The translations under genes were made by a program, and so were the position numbers. This document shows positions 22,745 to 32,711 of a DNA stretch of 64,000 nucleotides, piece after piece. The first letter of the stretch is position 1. Each line of letters opens with the position of its first letter. Where the stretch lies: the NCBI GenBank assembly GCA_949316235.1, contig OX438743.1, positions 36,859,242 to 36,923,241 of the forward strand. The letters run 5' to 3'. This DNA comes from Oegoconia quadripuncta. Its lineage: Eukaryota > Arthropoda > Insecta > Lepidoptera > Autostichidae. Under the pieces are notes generated by a model. The model did no database searches. It was not told the DNA's origin and saw only the letters and a list, made by a program, of their open reading frames with translations.

Positions 22745-22939
22745 ATTGCCTATTTTGTTATACTAATCGATACTATTATTTATTATTCAGGATAAAATTT
22801 ATCTAACAAACATTTGGTCTTAAAAATAAAAATGATCGTTAAATCTAACATTAACTTTATTTTATTATCAATTTGTTACACTTAAATTATTTAACTGATA
22901 AATTTGTTCGAGCCCCAACGTTCTGGCTACACAAAATTA

Positions 22940-23200
22940 GTCACCGTTGAAATTCATTTCTTGTAGCCTTCAGCAAAGTGTTGTGGTGTATGCGGCATAC
23001 ACCACAACACTTTGCTGAAGGCTACAGGGGCATACAGTATGCCCCTAATAACATTTTTACCGCAACCCTTAGCTCTTGAACGGTTTCATAGCAAGTTTCA
23101 TAAATAACATTTTTTACATGACATGATGAAAACGAAGTCCATGGGCGTCAGGTCTGGACTTCTTACAGGCCATCTAATCGTCACATTGAAATTTTCATTT
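22940..23200 (-). pseudogene. Transposase remnant (mariner-type)
   Basis: On the minus strand, 23175 to about 23115 reads WPVRSPDLTPMDFVF, equivalent to WPPRSPDLTPLDYYF of the intact transposase at 1709-2791 and including the third catalytic Asp. Downstream frames give fragments such as YETVQELRVAVK, with frame breaks and stops between. The part that would follow is replaced by the palindromes at 22962-23045. The first two catalytic residues are not recoverable. Confidence 0.75.
22962..23045. repeat. Two adjacent perfect palindromes
   Basis: First: 32-bp arms 22962-22993 and 22995-23026 with a single-base centre. Second: 9-bp arms 23027-23035 (GGGGCATAC) and 23037-23045 with a single-base centre. 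Both contain GCATAC. They lie inside the transposase remnant. Confidence 0.92.
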
Positions 23201-23679
23201 GAGGTAGGTAAGCCCAAATGTGCATAGAGGTATTTATTTTACGATTTTCTTATCGAAGATTTCAACAAGGTACCTACTTAGCGATAAATTAGCAAGCGTG
23301 TACTTCATACGAAGTCTTTGAATGTTGGAGAGATAAGAGAACTGTTAAGTGTCTTTTACTTGTTGAAAGTGAACAGTAAGTACCTACTAGATGTTTACTT
23401 TCCAGAGTAAGACCAAATGTTTGTTAGAGAAATTTTATCCTGAATAATAATACTATCGATTAGTACAATAAAATAAGGAGTGTTTGTTTTTCTAATTTTA
23501 GTTGGTTCGAGTCCCGGGCAAGGCAAGCGAGTTTTAGAAAATCTTTGAATGCAGTTTTGTTTCTTTTTAAAAATAAAGGAATGTCTCTTTTAAGTAAAAT
23601 GAGCCAGCTTAAGTATTCTACTGCCAAATTTTCTCGTTTTTACTTATTCTTTTCAAATCCCTCTGGAAATACCTACTGA

Positions 23680-23827
23680 CACCGTCTTTCAGAATGTTGC
23701 TCAAGCGTAGATCTGCGCTTGAGCATAGTTTGAAAGAGATGCCGCTATACAAGTTACAAAACGCTGTCCCTTTTTAACTGCCCTCAAGGGGATATCTCTG
23801 CTTGAGTAACATTCTGTAATTCGGGTC
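23680..23827. mobile_element. MITE-B copy
   Basis: TTTCAGAATGTTGCTCAAGC at the left and GAGTAACATTCTGTAA at the right. Both outermost ends have drifted from GGCCCGTATT, and no target duplication is visible. Confidence 0.8.
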
Positions 23828-24964
23828 CCAGTGTTGTCAAAGCTACTGTTTTATCGATACTTTAACTGATTTTTTAAACGATCTCATCTATTCAGCGGTG
23901 AATCGCAAAAGAATGAAACGGTTACAAGGTGAATTCTCTGCGCGGACCCTTCACGGCTCTCTAAACCCGTGCCTAAAGAATATACACACTGTTTTTGACA
24001 GTACAATTTTAATTATCTGTTAGTAAACCTATGAATTCGCTGGGAATGAAGGTACCCTTTTCGATTATTTAGTTTCGGTGTCTCATTCATATATTATTAC
24101 ATTTTTTCCCTTGTTTCTTTTAAATGTTCACTAAGCTGAATAACGCATAGAACAAACCAATGAATTTGTGGTCCTGAAAGTGTATCGTCAGCTCTACCTT
24201 ACTATAAACAACTAAATTCCTACCTGTGCGTGGTTCCATTCATAATTATTGATAAGAAAAATTCCTCTTTCATTTATTATTTAGCATAAGGAACATTCTC
24301 ACTGAAGATATCGATCAAGAAGTAGAATTATTTAAAGATTTGTTAGATGTTGTAAAAGATGATGCGTTCAAATATTAATTATTGTCATCATCTGCAACAA
24401 AATCAATAGTTTAAGGTTTATTTTCATAATTTCAGGACACAACTTTGTAAAGGGTACACATTTGTACAATCTATCTATATTTCGTCTGTTATACGTGTAT
24501 GATGGTCTTCCAGTTGTTAAAAAAAACTGAGTCGTGGGTCAAAGAACTAAAAATATAGTAACTATAGTATTAGCGAGATGTGGACCACACTAATAATGAT
24601 ACAATATTTTTTCGCACCAAGGTCACTTTCTCGGATATAATTTGCAACGACTAGTCATGTGGAAAATTAGGTATCCAGATAAAAATAAATATATCGACTG
24701 AGGTTCGTCGAAGACTTTATGTGTGTACCTCCTCGTTCACTAGCAATATTCGACAAGATATGCGCCAGCGCACGTCTGGTGGTGACGCGGTGGCTATTTT
24801 GGGAGCCGCCTGCTTCACCGTACGCTCACTCTGATCCAACAGTCGACACTCCTTTGTCTTATTAAAAACATCGACGTTACCTACATATTTATAATAAAAT
24901 TACGCATTCACGATTTGATTCTGCGACGGATGAAGAAGCTGCTTGTTTATAAAAGTATTCCAAA

Positions 24965-25594
24965 ATGGGTAACGTACTCAGTAGTGGCTCGGCGGGAGGA
25001 CGCGCTAACGGCTACGTCACATGTGAAAGCGAAACAATGAGCGTCACAAGTGCATCTCTCGATAACGAAGATAGTGATACTGTCGAAGAATTTCATGATA
25101 CCATTGATGTAGACGATGCACGTACTAAAGCTAAAGAAGAAGAAATGGAGGAGTTCCGAAAACAGTTAAACGTTAAACGAGAACAGAGAAGAGAAATATT
25201 AAATCGACATAAAAGTGAAAAAGCGGAGTTAGAAAGATCATTGGAGATCGAAAGGAAAGCTAAATTCGAGACATATGAAACTAACAGAATTCTACGTGAA
25301 TTGTTAATGAAAAACAACATCGAAATCCCTGAAAATGTACAACCATCTAAAGAAAATTCTGATATTACAGATACTATTACTCAAATGAAAGAGGAATTTG
25401 AAAAATTAAAGTCAAACAATAACAAACTGAGACGAGATCTAGCTGAGTCTAATAGTTCTTTACAAAATGCTTACTCGGACATCGCAGATCTAAGTGGCCA
25501 AAATACAGAATCTATTAAACAAATAAATGCACTGAAAGAAGTGATAACAGTCAGCAAAACTATGATTAACCTTCGAGAACAACAATTAAATGCA
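24965..25594 (+). CDS. MGN coiled-coil gene, exon 1
   Basis: 210 codons from MGNVLSSGSAGG to NLREQQLNA, ending phase 0 at GTAAGT. The ATG context is CAAAATGG. No upstream in-frame alternative gives the Gly-2 myristoylation signal. Confidence 0.88.
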
Positions 25595-28500
25595 GTAAGT
25601 AGAAAATAAAATTAAACTAGTTTGCAATAATACGTTTCGTCTATATTCTGATGCGAGACAATCTGTCTACCGACTAGGGTCTACTGCGAAATTGCATTTA
25701 ATGCAAGTGTACGTCTTTACTTTAAACTATACAATACACATTGCTTATAAAAGCATTAAGTATGCAAATAAATATATGGCTATGTCCAATGTGTCAAAAT
25801 GTTGTTTCATCGGAAAATTATTGGCAAATCCTTGTCTTCATTTAAGCTCTGAAAAATTGCACGGAGACACAGCAGCGAGAAGTTATATTGGCCTAAATTT
25901 TTCTTCTCAAAATGGAAGTCCTTTGGCTTAATTCCGTATCGAAATGACAACGACCCGAGTAGCCATGTGCCACTGCCGGTCACAGACACTCCGAGACAGA
26001 TCACCACTCTTGGCACAGACACTTGTCAAAACGCCAAAATATATTGATACAATTTGAAATAATCATTATTGTTCAGCAGCAAGTTAGCAGCTAATTCAGA
26101 CAATATTGATTTCATAGGTCCATTGCAAATTAAATAACGATTTTTGAATGAGTTAATATGGCAGGCATGCATTCCAACCTTCAAACCTTCAAATCCAACC
26201 TTTGAACACGAATTCGGTCAATTATAGTAGGCTCCAAAATATCAAAAATAAAAAATAAATAAAACTGTTTATTGTTTAAAATAAGGCTAAAGTTACCACA
26301 TTGTTACAGTTAAAAAACAAGTTAAACGAAATTGAACGTTCACTCTCTGACAGAGAAGCAAGTATGTTATCGGCAGATTTGAGACAGGAATACGCAAGGC
26401 AATTGCAAAATATACGGACGCTTAGAGGACTATATGAAGAACGAGCTCGTTTAAGTGAAGTTACTAGACTGGGCTTGGTTCGTGAGCTTGAAGAACAGAA
26501 AATACTCAAAGAAGCAGAAACCAACAAGTAAGTTTATCAAGCTGAATACGTATTTTCTTTGGGTTAATCCTGTGTCTATGAAGAAATGTTTATTTACTGG
26601 ATACTCATCATAACGTTGTAGATGCATATTTACTAAATAGCAAATAATCACATAGACCTATAATAAACAATAAAAAATAAATAATATTGGGTTTGCTGGA
26701 AGATATCTCTTTTAGGGATAAGCTCGCCTTTTGTATATCTTACTCTTAAGTATCACTTACTCTTAAGTATCACTGTAATTGTTTTCTGTGTATGCAATAA
26801 AGTGTTAAATAAAATAAATAAATAAAATAAATAAACACGGAATACGTTTGCTGCGTGACTTTGGGCACAACATTATAGGGATAACCCAACTCCTGCCGGA
26901 AAAGCCCATATCTGTCGTAAATAACGGGATTAATAAATAGGACTATAGATAGATGAGTAGCAGTAACATTACTGGGGATTTCCCTAATAAGATTCGCCAC
27001 CCTTCTTGCCGCTTGCCCATCTGATTAAGGCAAATCCGAAAAAGGAAAGTGACACAAATCCAATCTAGGGAAGCTAAGCCTAGCAGTAGATTTCCTTGTT
27101 TTATGATAATAATATGAATGATGGAGACATAGTAGTAAATATAATAGTAGGTAAGTAATGGATCCTAATTTAAATTTCAGATGTAAAAACCTAACCGCTA
27201 AAGTAGAAGAACTAGAAGCACAAATTGATGAATTGCATGAAAAAATGGAGAATAAAAATATTCAAATAGCATCATATCAAGATGAAACACGAAGCACACA
27301 GGCTGAAATGGCAGTTGTAAACAAGGTATGTTATGCGTCGTTGACACAGTTGGTAGACCTTATTCATTTTGGCAGAAGGTCGGCTGAGAGAGTACTGCTC
27401 TCTTTACTATTTCTGCAGTCAAACTTCAATGCCTACGTTCCGGTAAGAAGATTATCCATCTTACAGAGAGAAACAAATTACCTCCATACCTTGGGCTGAT
27501 AAGAACGTATTGCTATTTTTGCGTAACCGCTTTTGCATCGTTGGACCTTATGTTTGGCAGATTAAAGGAGTGTACTGTAACAACATACGAGATCTAGACT
27601 CGGCGTATAGTGAATTAGACATGAGGATAAAAATTCTCAGGGGCAGTACTGCATACTTTCACCAAGCGAGGTGCTTACCCTAAAAAGGCCTGTAATTTCA
27701 AACTAAATTAAATTTTGCAGCTTTTCTCACAAGTACTTTTGGGTTACAAAACAAAACAAGATTTGGACAAATTAGTTCATCGACTCGAAGAAAATCACGG
27801 TTTGCTCACACACATGGCAGAACGAGAGAACGGATCTGAAACATCGTCAGCTCTACCAAAACTCTTGTTAGAGTTGGTAAGCCAAGTTGATGAACGAGAA
27901 GAAAATAAGAACTCAGAAGAAAAATGTACTAGTGAGACTTCGACTGAAGATACATCAAAAGTGATAGGTAATTTTGTTTTTAAGCGAATACTGGTAAAAT
28001 ATCTGACTGCTACCTCGTAACAGTAATTATGTAAAGGCTAAACGGAAGCAACGGGTTTTCGTATAAAGTTTTGATAATAAAACTTAAAGTTTATAGTGTC
28101 TTGTAATCTTGAATGAAATGAGTTATTCATGGAATTGTTTCGTCACTTTTATATTTTCACACAAAACAAACAAAATTGTTGAAATAATCGTAATAAAATT
28201 AAACACACTACCTTCACGCCAACTATAACTTACTAACTAACTAACTAATATGTGGTCGATTATAATTTGTATGAAAACTAGTCACTGTCGATTAATCTTT
28301 TATTATTATAGATGCCCAGAGCTCCATTAATACTTCTGCTGAAGAAATCGTGCAGAACCTTCCAAAAGTTTGGAGAGTACTCATGGAACTATTAAGTCAT
28401 CAAAGTACAACTGATGAAAATACTCCCGAAAAAGTTTCTACGTGCTACAAATCTGTGGAAACAAAGTCAGGTCCTGTACTAGTACCAAGTGTTAGCCAGA

Positions 28501-30586
28501 CCTATATCCGATTAAAGGTAAGTAAATATATAATTGTAATATTTGTTTTCAAACTACGAGTCATGATAATGTAGTTAAACGTCTAAAAATAACATTGTTC
28601 ATGAACAGTATTTGCCTGCATAAAAAAAGCAATTGTGACTTTTGGTATAGAGCCAATTTTATTTCGCCAAGCAAAAAACAAACAATAAAGATAAATGAGA
28701 TTTCACATTTCACAAACATTTAATTTTCGTGTTAAAAGTACACTAATTACATTTTGTTTTTATTTCAGGATCTCATAATTGAGAAGCTAGCTTTAATTAA
28801 AGAAGTGAACAATATGAAACAGTTGAATGGTCATTTGGAAACTCGATTAAAAGAACAGGAAAAAAGACTCTGCTCTGTAACAACTGAGCTTAGTAAAACA
28901 TGGCATGTTGTCGGCAGACTACGTAGACATCATCATCAATTACACACGCATGAAAAAATACTTAAGTACGAATTACAACAAAAAAGGAAGTTATTAAACG
29001 AACTTAAAGAAGAATTAGAGTACTGTAGAGAAAAATGGGAACAGGCGCGTGAGAAAAATTCTCAAACAGAAAAAGATTTCCGAAAACTTCGCACAGAATT
29101 TTCAAACAGAAAAACTAAATCAAGTATTGCATCATTTAATAATTCAGCGGAAAGTGGATACAGTGATGAAAGACCATCAGATGAGTCATCTGAATCTAAT
29201 GACGAAAGTGAACGTGTCACTGAACCATTGATAAGATCCAGGAAGAAAAAGTTTAAAAAATCCTTCGAAACTATTTTGGATTCCAGTACTGATTTCAATT
29301 TAACGGCAGAAAGAGAAGATCCAGCCAGTGACATGTTAGACGTAGCCGATCTACCTTTGGATACTCAAGAAGGCGAGGAACATCAGGATGCATCTATATC
29401 AGATTCTTGTTACAGCGAAAATGTAATCAAAGATGAAAAAGTGTGCGTGGAGACTGAAGATGAACTTGGTGATGTGATCAATGAATTTTGTGTAGAAGAA
29501 CCATCATCTTCCGAGCGTTGTGATTTTAGTGAGCCAACTTGTATTGAATTAATACAGGGTAAAGTGGCAATTATTGACAGTCATTGTGAGGACAATGATG
29601 CTAACATAACTCATCACTTATGCAATAGCACTGTGCCTGAAATTGTGTCACGTAGCCCCCCAGCTATTGATGCTGCAGCAATCCTAAAGAGTATTGCACA
29701 ACAAAAGGAAAGGTTAGCCAAAAGAGATAAAAAGCTAGAAACTTTAGAAAAAAGCGGAACAGCTTTATTGAAACAAATTCAAGCAACTTCTAATGTCAGT
29801 CAACAAATAGACAGCACATTAAACCATATCATTAATCGGCCCACATCAAGTAGACAAACCGATGGTCGAAAAGAATCAAGTTCAAACTTGAAGGCAGATC
29901 ATAATAACCAAAATAATAAAATAGAAGAACTCACGAACACAGAAATAAAACAATATTCGGAAAAACTTAATGACATAAATCCGGCTATTGGTACAGTAGA
30001 AACTTCGAAAACTGATACAACATACCACCTAATCCAACCCACCATACAGGAAATAGAAAATAAGAATTTTGCAACATGTACTGACAATAAATGTATCTTA
30101 GAAAGTATGATAGAACAAAGGGAAGAATCAACAAATCAGGATGAGATACTGCAAAACCTTGCAACTGTAAATCCCGATGATGTAAGAAATATAGCAAGTA
30201 ATCTTAGTGACAAGATCATTGAAAAACTGAAGTCACCTTGCTCGAACTCTGACGAACAAACTGGCGGAACTAAATTAGATGATACAAAAGAGGATTTTAA
30301 GGTAGAAAAGGACTCGGCTCCAAGTAGAGACGGATCTGAGCCATCTACTTCTAGTGATCTTGATCATGAAGCGCGGTTTGCAGCACGTGATCAACGTCTA
30401 AAGAGACTAGAAGAACAGACGAAGTCTCTTGTAACCAAAGTGAACAACACAACCACAAAAGGTGTAAAAATACATTATAAGTTGGAAGAATTACACAATA
30501 TTTACGGATCTGAAAACTCCCGTTCCGGAACACCATCCGAGGATAATGAGGATTCACAAAATAACGAAACTGAGGGTCAGGACTAA
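24965..30586 (+). CDS. Myristoylation-signal coiled-coil protein, family not recognised (six exons)
   Basis: Join of 24965-25594, 26310-26527, 27181-27325, 27721-27967, 28312-28517 and 28769-30586: 3264 nt, 1087 residues, all junctions GT-AG and in phase. It starts MGNVLSSG, matching MGxxxS for N-myristoylation, so membrane attachment is likely. Long heptad-rich coiled coils cover about 35-360 and 483-610. A basic, histidine-rich patch (GRLRRHHHQLHTHEKILK) begins about residue 530. An acidic, Ser-rich, probably disordered stretch follows from about 605. Two related segments end the protein: RDKKLETLEKSGTALLKQ near 800 and RDQRLKRLEEQTKSLVTK near 1022. No enzymatic motif was seen. A cytoskeletal, centrosomal or membrane-tether role would fit but is inference. 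Strong as a gene, unassigned as a function. Confidence 0.85.
26310..26527 (+). CDS. MGN coiled-coil gene, exon 2
   Basis: Acceptor TTGTTACAG and donor GTAAGT. Encodes LKNKLNEIERSLSDREAS through LKEAETN plus AA of a Lys codon. Coiled coil. Confidence 0.87.
27181..27325 (+). CDS. MGN coiled-coil gene, exon 3
   Basis: Acceptor TTTAAATTTCAG and donor GTATGT. Encodes CKNLTAKVEELEAQIDEL through EMAVVNK after the shared Lys. The frame remains open past the donor, but that extension shows no coiled-coil pattern, so the splice is preferred. Confidence 0.85.
27721..27967 (+). CDS. MGN coiled-coil gene, exon 4
   Basis: Acceptor AAATTTTGCAG and donor GTAATT. Encodes LFSQVLLGYKTKQDLDKLVH through TEDTSKVI plus one base completed by exon 5 to Asp. 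Confidence 0.85.
28312..28517 (+). CDS. MGN coiled-coil gene, exon 5
   Basis: Acceptor TATTATTATAG and donor GTAAGT. Encodes (D)AQSSINTSAEEIVQNLPK through SVSQTYIRLK, less coiled and Thr/Ser rich. Confidence 0.85.
28769..30586 (+). CDS. MGN coiled-coil gene, terminal exon 6
   Basis: 605 codons after TTTTATTTCAG, from DLIIEKLALIKEVNNMK to NNETEGQD-stop. It carries the second coiled coil, the His-rich patch, the acidic linker and the two C-terminal related segments. Confidence 0.9.
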   Translation, partial: DLIIEKLALIKEVNNMKQLNGHLETRLKEQEKRLCSVTTELSKTWHVVGRLRRHHHQLHTHEKILKYELQQKRKLLNELKEELEYCREKWEQAREKNSQTEKDFRKLRTEFSNRKTKSSIASFNNSAESGYSDERPSDESSESNDESERVTEPLIRSRKKKFKKSFETILDSSTDFNLTAEREDPASDMLDVADLPLDTQEGEEHQDASISDSCYSENVIKDEKVCVETEDELGDVINEFCVEEPSSSERCDFSEPTCIELIQGKVAIIDSHCEDNDANITHHLCNSTVPEIVSRSPPAIDAAAILKSIAQQKERLAKRDKKLETLEKSGTALLKQIQATSNVSQQIDSTLNHIINRPTSSRQTDGRKESSSNLKADHNNQNNKIEELTNTEIKQYSEKLNDINPAIGTVETSKTDTTYHLIQPTIQEIENKNFATCTDNKCILESMIEQREESTNQDEILQNLATVNPDDVRNIASNLSDKIIEKLKSPCSNSDEQTGGTKLDDTKEDFKVEKDSAPSRDGSEPSTSSDLDHEARFAARDQRLKRLEEQTKSLVTKVNNTTTKGVKIHYKLEELHNIYGSENSRSGTPSEDNEDSQNNETEGQD

Positions 30587-31065
30587 ATAATGCCATAAAA
30601 TCTGTAAGAATTGAATTAATTAAATTAATAATATTTTCGGTGACAAAAATGTAAACATATCGGATAACATGCTAAAATTAGCCTTATCGCCGAAAAAAAT
30701 TGTATACTTTCCTACCTAAATAGTTAAATCGAAATCTCAATACTCTATATTTATATGAATTTCTGTTCATTCGTTCTTAAAATCGATGTGAACTTAAGTA
30801 GATACTTGAAATATTCTTGCGTATTTAAACAGTATTGAGAATGAGTCGCAATTTCAATCTTAAGATGGCTTTATTAATGCGGCTCTTAATTTCCAGACGC
30901 GTTTTACCACAATCTCATCCAAACTTGTAGATCTCAAGATCGACGATGATTGTAGCAGATTGTTTAGTGCGAATATTTAATAAATTTTATTGTAATTATG
31001 TGCCAATTAATATTGTAATAAAATACACGTCCTTATTTTGAAAATAAATTTATTGTTCAAATTCA
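30587..31065 (+). other. Probable 3' untranslated region of the MGN coiled-coil gene
   Basis: AATAAA hexamers at about 30979, 31018 and 31043 follow the stop codon. Inside lies a degenerate MITE-A-like scrap (about 30830-30930: TTGAGAATGAG, then TCTTAAGATGGCTTTATTAAT). Confidence 0.6.
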
Positions 31066-31689
31066 CAGTTTGTTATTTATAATCAGGTACATACAAATTT
31101 CCCTTTTGAGATACATTTTTTACATCTATCAAATATATCTCTACATTACAAATTTACACTTGTTTAAAGAACAAATTGTTTATTATTATTATGTATCTTA
31201 AATAATCAGATCACTCACAACAGCAATGCCGATTAGATTATCAATAATTGATAATGTTTTGTTTATAATGTAAGCTATAAAGTCTATCCCTATTTTCTTT
31301 TGTAGAGCAATTCTACAACATATGAAAAATATCAACATTTTCAAAACTGTAGGTAAATCAGTGCTGCTTATTTATTATGTTTATGTTAACAATTATTGGT
31401 CTCTCTCGACGTAAATATTTCCATATAAAATGGTGTAACATATTTTGTGACTTACAATTTGGCATTATTTTTTTATATTTTTTATATATTAATAATAACA
31501 AGAATGTTCATAAAACAAAATCTTTATAACATATTTACAAGTCATACATAAAATATTACAAGACAACTTTCCAAAATAAAGACCGCAATAAGATGATATT
31601 AATTAACATCATAAAAACAATACAACCATAGGTATCTAACGACAACAAAAAATTTAACAATATTACCATATCCTACGTTTTAGGTTAAA
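31066..31689. other. AT-rich interval between convergent genes
   Basis: No ORF or repeat recognised. TTTATT at about 31371 could be an AATAAA signal for the minus-strand transporter transcript. Confidence 0.35.
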
Positions 31690-32180
31690 TTAAACATTCC
31701 AAGCGGTGGCTGGTACCTATCACATTAACAAACACCAATGTATAATAATTGCAAACAGTGGCTGGTACAGTCGACCGCACTGCTTGTATAAATGTACATA
31801 TAACGCGCAGACGGTCCAAAGTAAAGTGTTATGTCTGATGTGCCGTCGCCTGTACCTATCATGACAATCAATAAACACCAACTTTACTAATGATGTCAAG
31901 CGGTGGCTGATAATTATCATATCAACAAACACCAACTTTACTAATGAGTTCAAGCGGTGGCTGATACCCATCATGTCAACAAATACAAACTTTACTAATC
32001 ATTTCAAGCGGTGGCTGGTACCTATCACATTATTATCATCAAATACCATGTTTACTAATGATTTCAAACGGTGGCTAGTAGGTACCTCACATATCAACAA
32101 ACACCAACTTTCCAAACGGTAGCTGGTACCTGTTATATTAACAAATATCTACTTTATACTACTTATTTTAAGTGATAGCT
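31690..32180. repeat. Degenerate tandem array, about 54-bp unit, roughly 8 copies
   Basis: The unit contains CAAGCGGTGGCTGGTACC, ATCATATCAACAAACACC and AACTTTACTAATGATTT. Copies start near 31700, 31752, 31842, 31898, 31951, 32005, 32065 and 32113, with drift at the edges. Open frames over the array only reflect the repeat (VKLVF recurring). Confidence 0.85.
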
Positions 32181-32334
32181 AGTACACGCGCCCGCATGAA
32201 GACAGTAACACTTCTAACACAATTCTGATAATAAGCGGGTCTCGCATTGTTCACCTTACCGATAGCGTCGCGCCGCCAGCTTCACAGGTTCTACAACAAA
32301 ATACAACAATGCTGCCTGTCGACTGGTGACAGCG

Positions 32335-32395
32335 ATGTAATTGTGGTAACTAGCCGAGAGCAGATATTAAAATAATGCCCTACCACCAATCAAAA
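32335..32395 (-). mobile_element. Small SINE-1 scrap
   Basis: The inverse of the SINE-1 body (AATGCCCTACCACCAATCAAA) with degraded flanks. Confidence 0.45.
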
Positions 32396-32514
32396 TACTA
32401 AAATACATATAGGTACCATATACAGTGCTGCGACTCTGTCTCAATTAACCATTACCCAACACAGTAGGTACCTATCTACACAACCAAAAGCATTAATTAT
32501 GTAACAAAATCATC

Positions 32515-32711
32515 TCATTTGAGATCACCGTTGTTGTCAATTAGCTTTCCGTCAACATGAACCCTCTGATCTGCGCCGGCGCTGTCGTCCACAACTGCGA
32601 CGACGATTTGCTGCACTTTGCCTGGCATCTTACCCGCTGGCTTCCGGTATAATCGCCACGCCCACACAGAGAGCAGAAGCATCTGCAGCATCATGAGGCA
32701 GTTTTGTATCA
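32515..32711 (-). CDS. OST-alpha-like gene, terminal exon 7
   Basis: Acceptor CTAATTTTCAG. Encodes MIQNCLMMLQMLLLSVWAWR, the last membrane span, and a polar tail ending LIDNNGDLK-stop. The intron before it contains the full RTE element. Confidence 0.9.

Larger units (their letters stand above)
22421..23640 (-). mobile_element. Decayed mariner-type element with long inverted arms
   Basis: The left end TACAGTGTGG follows TA at 22419-22420. The left arm (about 22480-22840) and right arm (about 23395-23625) are inverted copies sharing CCTTTATTTTTAGAAAG, CAAAGTTTTTCTAAAACTCG, AACAAACA and ATTATTCAGGATAAAATTT. The outer right end is lost. A broken transposase lies inside on the minus strand, and MITE-C is inserted in the left arm. 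The subterminal arms share a motif order with 7762-8568, indicating a related family. Confidence 0.8.

Noticed and set aside
27326..27499. Extension of MGN gene exon 3 past the donor to a 113-codon ORF
   Set aside because: GTATGT donor and exact phase match to exon 4 support splicing; the extension loses the coiled-coil pattern.
31720..31974. 84-codon ORF with repeated SHRLxSLVKLVF
   Set aside because: It is a translation of the 54-bp tandem array and breaks where the units drift.
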